64,000 nt of DNA, from assembly GCF_022828475.1 (NCBI RefSeq), contig NZ_CP059557.1, positions 3,953,470 through 4,017,469 of the forward strand, read 5' to 3'. Each line of letters opens with the position of its first letter. Position 1 is the stretch's first letter. This document shows positions 33,605 through 42,288 of the stretch, piece after piece. The stretch is from Saccharopolyspora gloriosae. Lineage in GTDB: Bacteria; Actinomycetota; Actinomycetes; Mycobacteriales; Pseudonocardiaceae. The position numbers were made by a program, and so were the translations under genes. The notes beneath the pieces were generated by a model, which made no database searches, was not told the origin of the DNA, and worked only from the letters and a program-made list of their open reading frames with translations.

Positions 33605-33617
33605 CGCCGCGCCCCGA

Positions 33618-34616
33618 TCAGTACAGGCCGCGATCGACGTGATCACCGATCACCAGATGTTCGCGCAGCACGCCGAATTCCCGGTAGTTGTCGGCGACCT
33701 CCTGCAATTGGGTGGTCACCTGCTCGTCGACGGGGCCGCCGATGCGCTGCGAACGGTCGGAGACCAGCCGGGCCACGTTCGGCGGGCGGTGGCTGATCTC
33801 GCCGTAGATCCGCGCGTTCTCCGCGGGCTCGGCCCGCGCCCAGTCCAGCGCCTTGTTGTACCGGCCGACGAAGTCGCGGATGGCGGCGCGGCGGCCCGGA
33901 TCGTCAAGGGCCTCCTGGTAGGCGTTGATGAAGCTGAGCCCGTAGGCGAGGCCTTGCGCGTCGCGCAGCACGGTCGCGCCCTGATCGAGCTGGGCCGCCG
34001 CGGTGTAGGGGTCCCAGGTGGACCAGGCGTCGATGGCTCCGGAGCTCAGCGCGGCGCTGGCGTTGACCGGTTCCAAGAAGCTGATCCGCACGTCGTTCGC
34101 GGACAGCCCGGCTTCGCGCAGCGCGCTGAGCAGCAGGTAGTGCCCGACGCTGCCGGGAGTGGTGGGCGAGACGGTCTTGCCGCGCAGGTCGGCCACCGAC
34201 TTGATCGGGGAGCCCTTCGGCACGACGATGGCCAGCCCGTACTGCTGCTGGGACCTGGTCGCCGAGACGATCTTGATGTCGGCACCGGAACCGAGGGCGT
34301 TGAGCGTCGGCGCGTCGCCCGCCAGCCCGATGTCGACCGCTCCGCTGCGCAGCGCCTCCAACAGCGGTGCGGCGGCGGCGAACTGGGACCAGTTCACCTG
34401 GTACTGCGTGCCGTCGAGCACGCCCGCGGCCTCCACCAGGGACTGCTGGATGCCCGCCTGGTCTCCGATGGTCAGCGTGACCTTGGTGAGGTCGACGCTG
34501 CCGTCCTCGCGGACCGCATCGTTGCCGCCGCAGGCCGCCGCGGCGAGCGGGCTCAGCGCGAGCGGGGCGACGGCCAGTTTGGACAAGAAGGAACGCCGCG
34601 TGGAGCGGGTAGGCAT
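33618..34616 (-). CDS. ABC transporter substrate-binding lipoprotein, aliphatic sulfonate type
   Basis: 332 aa from ATG 34616, with GGAGGA upstream. Twin-Arg-like lipoprotein signal: STRRSFLSKLAVAPLALS ending in AAAAC, Cys near 27. The binding fold is SsuA-like: LTIGDQAGIQQSLVEAAGVLDG, SGAVDIGLAGDAPTLNAL, DLRGKTVSPTTPGSVGHYLL, SGAIDAWSTWDPYTAAAQ. No permease or ATPase accompanies it. It may feed the SsuB/SsuC pair at 21-24 kb, which would make this a second receptor for one transporter. Confidence 0.85.
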   Translation of the reverse strand: MPTRSTRRSFLSKLAVAPLALSPLAAAACGGNDAVREDGSVDLTKVTLTIGDQAGIQQSLVEAAGVLDGTQYQVNWSQFAAAAPLLEALRSGAVDIGLAGDAPTLNALGSGADIKIVSATRSQQQYGLAIVVPKGSPIKSVADLRGKTVSPTTPGSVGHYLLLSALREAGLSANDVRISFLEPVNASAALSSGAIDAWSTWDPYTAAAQLDQGATVLRDAQGLAYGLSFINAYQEALDDPGRRAAIRDFVGRYNKALDWARAEPAENARIYGEISHRPPNVARLVSDRSQRIGGPVDEQVTTQLQEVADNYREFGVLREHLVIGDHVDRGLY

Positions 34617-34750
34617 GAGTCCTCCAGCAAGGAGCGCGCGAGCAGGTACGCCCCCGCGCGCGGGATGAGCGGAACCAGCATTCGTCCACATAGGACAGCT
34701 GGAGAGAAGGGATCAGCGGCGCCGGGACGAGTCGGCGGAGCCGGGCCGGC

Positions 34751-34828
34751 TCAGCGGCGACAGAGCGCCGAGGACACCCGGGACAGATCCACGTGATCCC
34801 GGGTGGTGAGCATCGGCCGCTGCGGCAT
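34751..34828 (-). CDS. Cysteine-type leader peptide of the binding protein/monooxygenase operon
   Basis: 25 codons from ATG 34828 to TGA. It contains MLTTRDHVDLSRVSSALCRR, the known actinobacterial sulfur-gene leader pattern with HVDL-x-RV and a Cys four codons from the stop. There is no Shine-Dalgarno. The ATG begins 6 nt after the -10 box, so it should be translated as a leaderless mRNA. It precedes the binding-protein gene by 134 nt. Members of this leader class attenuate downstream sulfur genes according to cysteine supply. It matches the leader at 24530-24607 in length and in the HVDL/SALCRR register. Confidence 0.87.
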   Translation of the reverse strand: MPQRPMLTTRDHVDLSRVSSALCRR

Positions 34829-34834
34829 ATCAAG

Positions 34835-34864
34835 AACCTAGCCAGGCCCCGACGCCCCTGTAAA
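34835..34864 (-). promoter_or_regulatory. Promoter of the second leader-peptide operon
   Basis: Minus strand: -35 TTTACA (34864-34859), 18-nt spacer, -10 TAGGTT (34840-34835), then 6 nt to the leader ATG. The transcription start would coincide with the ATG. Same geometry as the promoter at 24614-24643. Confidence 0.65.
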
Positions 34865-35009
34865 CCCAATCCAACAGGTTGGGAATGCGATCGGCATCAC
34901 CGCCGATACCGCCACCGAGCCCGCGCCGAACGTGATCGTTGCTGGTCAACGTCGCGATGCGACCACTCGGGACGTGCGGCACGGTGTTACTGCCGCAGGG
35001 AGGGCGCAC

Positions 35010-35426
35010 ATGACCGAGACCTATCAGATCGTGACCGGAGTGGACGGCTCCGCCTCGTCCCGCGCCGCGCTGCGCTGGGCGCTGTGGCACGCGGACCTGA
35101 CCGGCGGGGCGATCACCGCACTCATGGCCTGGGACCTGTCCCCCATCTACGGCTGGGCGCCGGACGACGCAGGCCACGTCACCGCACGGACGTTGCGGGA
35201 CGCGGTGCACGACGTGGCCGGTGCATCGCGGGTGCCCGTCCAGCACGTCGTCGCGCAAGGCAGTCCGGCCAAGGCACTGCTCGACGCCGCCGCCGGGGCC
35301 GACCTGCTCGTCGTCGGCAGCCGCGGCCACGGCGGCTTCACCGGAGCCCTGCTCGGCTCCGTCGGCCAGCACTGCGTCCAGCACGCCACCTGCCCCGTCG
35401 TGGTGGTCCGCGAAAGCAGCCGCTGA
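35010..35426 (+). CDS. Universal stress protein
   Basis: 138 aa, ATG with AGGGAGGG upstream. A single UspA domain: IVTGVDGSASSRAALRWAL at the N-terminus and the ATP-binding pattern G-x2-G-x9-G-S in VGSRGHGGFTGALLGSVGQH near residues 108-127. Divergent from the leader peptide. Proteins of this size bind ATP and act in stress or dormancy; no specific role is visible. Confidence 0.88.
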   Translation: MTETYQIVTGVDGSASSRAALRWALWHADLTGGAITALMAWDLSPIYGWAPDDAGHVTARTLRDAVHDVAGASRVPVQHVVAQGSPAKALLDAAAGADLLVVGSRGHGGFTGALLGSVGQHCVQHATCPVVVVRESSR

Positions 35427-35437
35427 CCGGGCCGAAG

Positions 35438-36241
35438 TCAGCGGTCCGGGTGCTCCGGAGCGCCGTTGCCGAAATCAGGGGTTTCCTTGGCGAAGAAGGC
35501 TCGGACTCCCTCGCGGGCTTCGGGGGAGGTGAACGCCTCGTCGCTGGCCGCGAGCGAACGCCGGAGCATCTCCTCGTCGGGCTCGTCAGCAGTGGCGTTG
35601 ATGAGGGACTTGCACAGGGCGAGCGAATTGCGAGGGCGCTGCGCGAGGGTCGCCGCCCACTCCTTCGCCGCCTCGAGCGCCGCACCGCGTTCCACGACGC
35701 GATTCAGCAGTCCCCACGACAACGCCGTGTCCGCGTCGACGGGCTCGCCGAGCAACATCAACTCCTTGGCCCGCACCTGGCCGATCCGCCGGGTGACGCG
35801 GAACGTGCCACCGCTGCCGGGGAAGATGCCGAGCTTGATCTCCGGCAACGCCAGCCGAACCTGCCGCTCGGCGATCAGCAGGTCGCAGCACACCGCGATC
35901 TCCAGGCCGCCGCCGTAGGTGAGACCACCGAGCGCGGCGATCGTCGGCACCGGCAACGCGGCCAGCCGGTCGAAAGCCGCGTTCTGCCTGCGCAGCTTCC
36001 TGTCCACGACCTCACCGGGCCGCATCAAGCCGGGGAACTCCGAGACGTCCGAGCCCGCGCAGAACGCCCGCTCCCCCGCTCCGGTCACGATCACCGCACG
36101 TGCACCGTCGCGTTCGACCGCGTCCAACGCGGCCTCCAACGCCGGGACCGTCTCCAACGCCACCAGATTCATCGGCGGGTCGTCCAAGGTCAGCACGGCG
36201 ATGCCGGAGTCGAACTCGTACCGGACGGGCTCGGATGCCAC
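35438..36241 (-). CDS. Enoyl-CoA hydratase/isomerase family protein
   Basis: 267 aa from GTG with GGAGG upstream. Crotonase fold: oxyanion-hole blocks AFCAGSDVSEF and ALGGLTYGGGLEIAVCCDLLIA, then ALPEIKLGIFPGSGGTFRVTRRIG. One catalytic Glu is present (LPEIKLG); the GGGLEIA block supplies the other. Could be a hydratase or isomerase for beta-oxidation. Convergent with the USP gene. Confidence 0.85.
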   Translation of the reverse strand: MASEPVRYEFDSGIAVLTLDDPPMNLVALETVPALEAALDAVERDGARAVIVTGAGERAFCAGSDVSEFPGLMRPGEVVDRKLRRQNAAFDRLAALPVPTIAALGGLTYGGGLEIAVCCDLLIAERQVRLALPEIKLGIFPGSGGTFRVTRRIGQVRAKELMLLGEPVDADTALSWGLLNRVVERGAALEAAKEWAATLAQRPRNSLALCKSLINATADEPDEEMLRRSLAASDEAFTSPEAREGVRAFFAKETPDFGNGAPEHPDR

Positions 36242-36354
36242 GTTTCCTCCACTGCGGTCGGCGGAACTCTCCGCACATCGTGGATCACGAGGCGGCCTGC
36301 TCGCCGAGCCCGCCCGAACCGCTCAACACACCGGAGATGCCTAGGGTGGGGCAC

Positions 36355-37071
36355 ATGGCTGAGAAGATCACCGGAGAGTTCGTGCCGGTCGGCACCTCCC
36401 GCACCTACCTGGCCCGTCCCGAAGTGGACGAAGGCGGCGGAATGCTGCTGCTGCCGATGCTCACCGGCATCGGCGAGCAAGTGCGCGAATTCGCCGCGGA
36501 CCTCGCCGCGGCCGGCGTCACCGCGCTGTCCTGGGACCCGTGGGACGGACCGAGCGCCGACAACACCGGGCACGAAGAGCTGGTGCGGCTGATGGGGCGG
36601 CTCGACGACGAAACGGCGCTCGCCGAGCAGCAGCGGCTGCTCTCGCACATGTTCAACGAACTCGGGCTGCGGCGAGTCGGAGTCATCGGCTGGTGCCTCG
36701 GCGGCCGGTTCGCACTGCTGCTCGGCGGGCGGGACAAACGGCTCGCCAACGTGATCGCCTACCACCCGACAGTGCCCATCCCGGCCGCGCCGAACCACGC
36801 GCTCGACGCCGCCGAACACGCCGCCCGCATCGACGCGCCGGTCATGATGCACTACCCGGGCGCGGACGACCTGGTGCCGAGGGAGAGCTTCGACGCGCTC
36901 AACGCGGCGCTCACCGGCCGCAGCCACGGGGCGAGCATCGTGCACACCTACCCCGGCGCCGAACACGGCTTCAGCGCCCGCGCCCGGCAGACGAAACCCG
37001 TCAACGAAGAGGCCTACCTCCACTCCTGGCCCCAATCCCTGAGCTTCGTCCGGACTACTGTTCTTCGGTGA
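36355..37071 (+). CDS. Dienelactone hydrolase family protein
   Basis: 238 aa. Alpha/beta hydrolase of the DLH type with Cys as nucleophile: VGVIGWCLGGRFALLL (G-x-C-x-G-G), Asp in MHYPGADDLVP and His in YPGAEHGFSARAR. Chlorocatechol-pathway enzymes have this triad, but many members act on other lactones or esters. No ring-cleavage genes are nearby. Repeat copy B follows its stop codon within a few nucleotides. Confidence 0.85.
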   Translation: MAEKITGEFVPVGTSRTYLARPEVDEGGGMLLLPMLTGIGEQVREFAADLAAAGVTALSWDPWDGPSADNTGHEELVRLMGRLDDETALAEQQRLLSHMFNELGLRRVGVIGWCLGGRFALLLGGRDKRLANVIAYHPTVPIPAAPNHALDAAEHAARIDAPVMMHYPGADDLVPRESFDALNAALTGRSHGASIVHTYPGAEHGFSARARQTKPVNEEAYLHSWPQSLSFVRTTVLR

Positions 37072-37075
37072 TTCC

Positions 37076-37440
37076 ACGGCTCGTTTTGCTTTGGGGGTCG
37101 GGTAGCGGAACCTCAGTTGGTCTCTCGCTGCGGGATCTTTTTCACTAGTGGCTCCGCCACGAGGGAAAAAGCTGTCCTCGCGAGAGACCAACTGAGAACC
37201 CGCCGGTGGTCGGCTTTGTGACGTGGGCTATGTGCTTCGCACATACAGGCACGGCCTTCGGCCGCAAGGCAGGCGTGGCTTCGCCCGCCCTTCGCGGACT
37301 TCGCCGCCAACGGAACGGCTTCGCCGCAAAGCACGGGCTTCGCCGCGAGGCAAGTGGGGTTTTGTCCGGTCTTCGCGGGCTTTGCCGCCGACTGCACGGG
37401 TCGGCCGTCGAGGAGGGTTTGCTTCGTTCTTCGTGGGGTT
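37076..37440 (-). repeat. Dispersed structured repeat, copy B (long form)
   Basis: Inverted relative to copy A. Stem arms CTCAGTTGGTCTCTCGC (37112-37128) and GCGAGAGACCAACTGAG (37180-37196), perfect 17 bp. The inner loop stem is partly eroded (CTTTTTC..GGGAAAAAG). Outside it is the hairpin TATGTGC-TTC-GCACATA (37229-37245), GGCC-TTC-GGCC (37253-37263) and an irregular array of TTC-loop hairpins to about 37440. CTCGTTTTGC begins about 7 nt after the dienelactone hydrolase stop. The convergent AEC gene ends at 37481. Confidence 0.85.
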
Positions 37441-37480
37441 CGCGGCTGCGAGTTTGATGATCAGGGTGTGGGGCGGGGGG

Positions 37481-38401
37481 TTAGCCGAGCAGGGCTGCTA
37501 CTACGCCGATCACGGGGGCCGCGAGGATCGTTGAGAGTAGTACCGACTCCCGGGCCAGGGCGAGGGAGGTTTCGTAGCGGGCGGCATAGGTGAACAGGTT
37601 CTGGGCGGCGGGCAGTGCTGAAGTCACGACCACCGCGAACAGCTCTGCCTCTGCCAGGCCGAACACGAAGTGTCCCAGCGCCCAGGCGACCAGGGGCTGC
37701 ACGACGGACTTCAGCGCCACGGAGAAGAACACCACGCGCTTCTCGGGGCTTCGTCCCGGCAAGCTCGCGCCGCGCAGCGAGATGCCGAACGCCAGCAGCA
37801 CGCCGGGCACCGCCATGCCGCCGAGCAGGTTGATCGGATCGAACACGGCATCCGGGATGTGCAGGCCGGTTGCGGCGACCGCCACGCCGCCGAGCGAGCC
37901 GAGCACCACGGGATTGCGAAACGGCGTGGTCAACCGCGCGACCCACGAGGTGTGCGCGCCGGGCCGCGACAGATCCAGCACCGACAGGGCGACCGGGGTG
38001 ATCACCAGCTGTTGCAGCAACAGCACCGGCGCCACCAGAGAGGCATCGCCGAGCACGTAGACGGCGATGGGGATGCCGAGGTTGCCGGAGTTGACGTAGC
38101 TGGAACACAGCGCGCCGATGGTGGTGCGGCCGACGTCCCAGCCGCGGATCACCCCGGCCGCCACGAACAGACCGGCCGCGACGAACGTGCTCAACGCGGT
38201 GATCAGCAACGGCAGTGAGACGATCACGGAGAGGTCTGCGCGGGCCAGCGTCGTGAACAGCAGAGCCGGAGTACCGATGGAGAACGCGAGCCTGCTCAGC
38301 ACCTCCTGACCGTGGTCGCCGAGGGATCCGCGCAGCGCCACCAGGTAGCCGACGGCGATGATGGCTCCGATGACGGCGAACCCGGTGAGCACTCCGGTCA
38401 C
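37481..38401 (-). CDS. AEC-family (auxin efflux carrier-like) transporter
   Basis: 306 aa from GTG 38401, with GGAG upstream. An in-frame TTG at 38443 would add 14 residues and is less likely. About ten membrane segments. Family blocks: LSRLAFSIGTPALLFTTLARADL, SSYVNSGNLGIPIAVYVLG (the characteristic N-x-G-N motif) and LLAFGISLRGASLPG. AEC members export malonate, malate or other small acids. The gene ends 40 nt from repeat copy B. Confidence 0.85.
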   Translation of the reverse strand: MTGVLTGFAVIGAIIAVGYLVALRGSLGDHGQEVLSRLAFSIGTPALLFTTLARADLSVIVSLPLLITALSTFVAAGLFVAAGVIRGWDVGRTTIGALCSSYVNSGNLGIPIAVYVLGDASLVAPVLLLQQLVITPVALSVLDLSRPGAHTSWVARLTTPFRNPVVLGSLGGVAVAATGLHIPDAVFDPINLLGGMAVPGVLLAFGISLRGASLPGRSPEKRVVFFSVALKSVVQPLVAWALGHFVFGLAEAELFAVVVTSALPAAQNLFTYAARYETSLALARESVLLSTILAAPVIGVVAALLG

Positions 38402-38746
38402 GCCGACTCCGATCGGCGAGCGGGGAACGGCTCCCCGTGCCAAGCGCGGTGCGCGCGACTCATCGGTGCCACTCCGATCCTCGACCCGACGCGTCCTGCC
38501 GCGTTGAGAATGGACGGGACGCCGGAATGGTGCCCGGCGATTCGTCCGGGACCATCGTGCGAATCGGAGAATAGCCGACCACCGGACTCACGGAAATTAG
38601 CCACGGCAATGACATATGTCATGCTGTGAGCCGCATCCGAGTTCCCGCGCATTGCGGACGGATCCCGAACACGTTCACATGTTGGGAAATTCCGCCGCGC
38701 GATCACCCCTGCATGATCGTCTACAAAGGACCGCTCTGGCAGTCGA
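38402..38746. other. Intergenic region with a 14-bp perfect palindrome
   Basis: 345 nt between the AEC transporter start and the methyltransferase stop. No convincing gene. ATGACATATGTCAT at 38609-38622 is a perfect 14-bp palindrome in otherwise GC-rich DNA, about 200 bp upstream of the AEC start. A plus-strand reading from about 38626 is Pro/Ser-rich and overlaps the methyltransferase; it was not accepted. Confidence 0.45.
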
Positions 38747-39703
38747 TCAAATCAATTCTGCCACGCCGCACCACGTCTCCGACGCCTCCGGCGCGGAATC
38801 CTCCGGCCCCGGTCTCGGTCCCCGCCACTGCGGCGTCCACACCACACCCGGCTCCACCAAGCGCCAACCTTCGAACACCGCGCGCACCCCGGCATGATCG
38901 CGATGAGTCACCTCGGTGCCGGATTTCGCCAGCACCTCCCGCAATTCGCGAGCGGCGTCCGGCAAGTGATCTTGGGTTGTGTGCGAGACCACCAGGAAAC
39001 TGCCGCGCGAGCAGCGGTTCCGATACGCGGCGAGCATGTCCTCGATCCCGTCCGCATCGCTGACGTAGTGCAGCACCGCGACCATCAGCACCGCGACCGG
39101 CCGGGAGAAGTCGAGCAGCTCCCGCGTCGGATCAGCGTTGAGCACCGAGCTCGGATCGCGGACGTCGGCCTGCACCATCGCCGCGTTCGGATTGCCCTGC
39201 AGCAACTGGCGGGTGTGCGCGGCCGCCACGGGCTCGTTGTCCACGTACACCACTCGCGCATCCGGGTTCCGAGCCTGCGCGATCTCGTGCGTGTTGCCCC
39301 GGGTGGGAATTCCCGAACCGAGGTCGAGGAACTGGTCGATCCCCTCGTCCACGCAGAATTCCACGGCACGCCGCAGGAACGCCCGATTGGACCGGGCGAC
39401 CGCAGGCCCGCTGGGCATCACCGCGAACACCTGGTCCGCGACCTCGCGGTCGATCTTGAAATTGTGGTCGCCGTTGAGCGCGTAGTCGTACATCCGCGCG
39501 GCGTTGGCGTGCTTCACATCCACTCCCGGAATCGCGTGGAGGGAGAACTCCGAATCGAGCCGGCGCCCGGACTCCGGTTCCCTGGCCGCGGGAACATCGG
39601 CCGCCCGCGGCGGAGTCACCCGCATCGCGGAACCCGACGGCCCCTGTTCGGGCACGTCCGGAGCGGTCGTGCCTGCTTCACGCTGTTGTTCGCCCGGCTT
39701 CAT
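38747..39703 (-). CDS. SAM-dependent methyltransferase, PF04672 family (second copy)
   Basis: 318 aa, ATG with GGGGAG upstream. A disordered 50-residue N-terminus, then HANAARMYDYALNGDHNFKIDRE, QFLDLGSGIPTRGNTHEIAQ, VVYVDNEPVAAAHT and VLMVAVLHYVSDADG. It differs from the copy at 31391 in its long N-terminal tail and its ending (SETWCGVAELI). No XRE/DUF397 pair adjoins this copy. Substrate unknown. Confidence 0.83.
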   Translation of the reverse strand: MKPGEQQREAGTTAPDVPEQGPSGSAMRVTPPRAADVPAAREPESGRRLDSEFSLHAIPGVDVKHANAARMYDYALNGDHNFKIDREVADQVFAVMPSGPAVARSNRAFLRRAVEFCVDEGIDQFLDLGSGIPTRGNTHEIAQARNPDARVVYVDNEPVAAAHTRQLLQGNPNAAMVQADVRDPSSVLNADPTRELLDFSRPVAVLMVAVLHYVSDADGIEDMLAAYRNRCSRGSFLVVSHTTQDHLPDAARELREVLAKSGTEVTHRDHAGVRAVFEGWRLVEPGVVWTPQWRGPRPGPEDSAPEASETWCGVAELI

Positions 39704-39893
39704 CGGACGCTCCCCTCAGCCCGCTCCCCTGGTCGAGCTCCCCCGAGTCAGAGCGTGGCGCCGGTCGTCGCCGCCCACAAGGCCCAGCCGGGGGAACCTG
39801 CCGCGTGCCGACGGCCGAAGGGGCACCGGTTCACCACACCGCCGACGGGCCGGCGCACGACGACCCGACAGAACGTTCCACTGTGGACGTTCA

Positions 39894-40697
39894 TCAGCGC
39901 CAGGAGACCTGGGACGTCGGCCAGCGCAGCGCCGCCCGCTCTATCTCGTCCCGCGCCCGCAGCATCCGCTCGACCGCTTCCCGCTGGATCTCCGGAGTCA
40001 CTCGCGCGGTCGGCATCGAGCAGCTGATCGCGTCCTGCACCGGACCGTCGTAGCGCAGCGCGACGCCGATGCAGTGCACGCCGACGTTGCTCTCCTCCCG
40101 TTCGATCGCGTAGCCGCGCTCCCGCGTGGCGGCCAGATCGGTCTGCAGCGCCGCGCGGTCCAGCGTCGACTCGGTGAACCTCGGCAACGGGTCCGGCAGC
40201 AGCTCGGCGATCTCGGAATCGTCGCGCTCGGCCAGCAGTGCCTTGCCGAGCGAGGTCGCGCTCGCCGGGAGCCGCCTGCCGACCCGGCTGAACGGACGCA
40301 GGTGGTGCTTGGATTCGCGGGTCAGCAGGTAGACGACGTCGGCGCCGTCGAGCCGGGCGAAGTGCACCGTCTCCCCGAGATCGGCCACCAGGTCGTCCAG
40401 GTACGGCTTGATCTCCGCCACGCGCAGGTCACCGTCGATGTAGGAGGTGCCGACCAGCAGCGCCCGCACCCCGATCCCGTACAGCGAGCCGGTGGCGTCG
40501 GTGCGGACCCAGCCGCGAGCGACCAACGTCTGGAGCAGGGCGTAGAGGCTGCTGCGCGGAACCTGGGTGCGTTCGGCCAGTTCACGCAGGTTCACCGGCT
40601 CGCCCTCAAGGCCGCCCAGCACCTCCAGGACCTCCACCGTCCGGGCCGCCGATTTGACGTCCCGCACACCCTTCTGCCCGTCCGCCATGCCGCTCAT
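39894..40697 (-). CDS. IclR-family regulator, probable regulator of the glucarate cluster
   Basis: 267 aa from ATG 40697, with GGGGAG upstream. The N-terminal winged HTH is VNLRELAERTQVPRSSLYALLQTLVARGWV in parts (about 32-62). The C-terminal IclR effector domain has RVGRRLPASATSLGKALLAE and SNVGVHCIGVALRYDG. It is the last gene behind kdgD, gudD and the MFS gene, all on the same strand, so local control by a sugar acid is likely. Confidence 0.87.
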   Translation of the reverse strand: MSGMADGQKGVRDVKSAARTVEVLEVLGGLEGEPVNLRELAERTQVPRSSLYALLQTLVARGWVRTDATGSLYGIGVRALLVGTSYIDGDLRVAEIKPYLDDLVADLGETVHFARLDGADVVYLLTRESKHHLRPFSRVGRRLPASATSLGKALLAERDDSEIAELLPDPLPRFTESTLDRAALQTDLAATRERGYAIEREESNVGVHCIGVALRYDGPVQDAISCSMPTARVTPEIQREAVERMLRARDEIERAALRWPTSQVSWR

Positions 40698-40857
40698 CAC
40701 GCACTCCCCTGCGACCGGAAAACCCCCGGCCACCACGCCTTTTCCGCAAAGCAACACCGTACACATCGGCGGTGCGCCCAGCCGTCGAAGGGCACGAGGC
40801 CTGCGCCGGCCGCCGGGGGAACCGGGAGGCTCGGTCCCGGTGACCCCGACGGGTCGC

Positions 40858-42171
40858 TCAAACGGGCGCGGGCGCCTGGCGTCTGCGGCCGATCAGCGTG
40901 GCCAGGCCCGCCGCGAGCAGCGAGGCCACCGACAGCCCGTACAGGCCGACCGCGGTGGATCCCGTCGACTCCTCCAAGAACCCGATCACCGTGGGTGCGA
41001 CGAACCCGCCCAGGTTGCCCAGCGAGTTCACCAGGGCGATGCCCGGAGCCACGATCTTCCCGTCGAGCCCCTGCTGGGCGATCGGCCAGAAGATCGACGC
41101 CGAGCACTTGAACCCGACCGCGGCCACGCACATCGCCAGCACCCCGAACCACGGACCGCCCAGCGTCGTGAGGAACGTGCCGATCGCGGCCACCACCAGC
41201 GCCGCGGTGACGTACGGGCGCCGAGCACCGGTGCGGTCGGTGAACCGGCCCATCAGGTACATCGCCGCGATCGCGCACGCCCACGGGATCGCCGTGACGA
41301 GCCCGACGCCGAAGTCCGGCAGCCCGTTGATGCCGTCGACCAGGCTCGGCAGCCAGAACGTGATCGTGTACCCGGTCAGCGAGATGGCGAAGAAGATGAA
41401 GCACAGCAGCAGAACCCGCGGATTCACGAGCAACCGCAGCTTCGAGATCCGCTCGCCCGCGTCCGCCCGTTGCGCGTCGTCGGCGGCGACCGCTTCGCGC
41501 AGCGCCGCCTTCTCCTCGGCGGTGAGCCATTTCGCGTCGCCGATGCGGGACACCAGGAAGAACGCGGCGCCGATGCCGATCAGGACCGATAACACGCCCT
41601 GCGACAGGAACATCCACTTCCAGCCCGCCAGCCCGGCGAGACCGTCCAGCTCCAGCAGCGCGCCGCTGACCGGACCGGTCACCACGTAGGCCCCGGCCGA
41701 GCCGCCCAGGAAGATCGCGACGGCCCGGCCTCGATACCGGTCCGGCAGCCAGCGGGTGAAGTAGTACATGACGCCGGGGAAGAAGCCCGCCTCCGCCACA
41801 CCCAGCAGGAGCCGCATCACGTAGAACGTGGTGGTGTCGGTGATGAACGCCATCGCGAACACCACCAGACCCCAGCTGATCATGATGCGGGTCAGCCAGA
41901 CCCGGGCGCCGAAGCGCTCCATGAGCATGTTGCTCGGCATTTCGAAGATGGCGTAGGCGACGAAGAACAGGCCCGCGCCGAGCCCGTAAGCCGCGGCGCC
42001 GATGCCCAGATCCGCTTCCAGGTCGTTGCGCACGAACCCGATGTTCGTGCGGTCCATCTGGTTGATGATCAGCATGAGCACCACGAGCGGAATCATGCGT
42101 CGGAAGAACTTGCCGACCGCGCTGCTCAGCGCGGGATCGTCCACTGTGGACGCAGGCGGCACCGTCGTCAT
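40858..42171 (-). CDS. MFS transporter, ACS family (glucarate/galactonate-type)
   Basis: 437 aa, twelve membrane segments. ACS-family marks: INQMDRTNIGFVRNDLEADLG near 35-55, GVAEAGFFPGVMYYFTRWLPDRYRGRA in parts near 120-145, and LVNSLGNLGGFVAPTVIGFL. This group includes GudP and other sugar-acid:H+ symporters. It follows gudD with repeat copy C between them, and precedes the IclR gene. Confidence 0.87.
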   Translation of the reverse strand: MTTVPPASTVDDPALSSAVGKFFRRMIPLVVLMLIINQMDRTNIGFVRNDLEADLGIGAAAYGLGAGLFFVAYAIFEMPSNMLMERFGARVWLTRIMISWGLVVFAMAFITDTTTFYVMRLLLGVAEAGFFPGVMYYFTRWLPDRYRGRAVAIFLGGSAGAYVVTGPVSGALLELDGLAGLAGWKWMFLSQGVLSVLIGIGAAFFLVSRIGDAKWLTAEEKAALREAVAADDAQRADAGERISKLRLLVNPRVLLLCFIFFAISLTGYTITFWLPSLVDGINGLPDFGVGLVTAIPWACAIAAMYLMGRFTDRTGARRPYVTAALVVAAIGTFLTTLGGPWFGVLAMCVAAVGFKCSASIFWPIAQQGLDGKIVAPGIALVNSLGNLGGFVAPTVIGFLEESTGSTAVGLYGLSVASLLAAGLATLIGRRRQAPAPV

Positions 42172-42288
42172 TGACGTCTCCGGTTTTCAGTTCGTCAGCA
42201 CGGATTCAGTGCGCGAGAGAGGGAAATTCCCGAAGGGAGATCTTTGCGTCATTGTCAGCGGCGGAGCCGCCGTGCAGTGACCAGCTTG

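Noticed and set aside
38626-39063. Plus-strand Pro/Ser-rich frame overlapping the second PF04672 methyltransferase
   Set aside because: No ribosome-binding site and no domain, and most of it is antisense to a well-supported gene.
38747-39703. The two PF04672 methyltransferase genes considered as a recent duplication
   Set aside because: They share family motifs but differ in N-terminal length, C-terminus and most residues, so they are old paralogues, not a local duplication.
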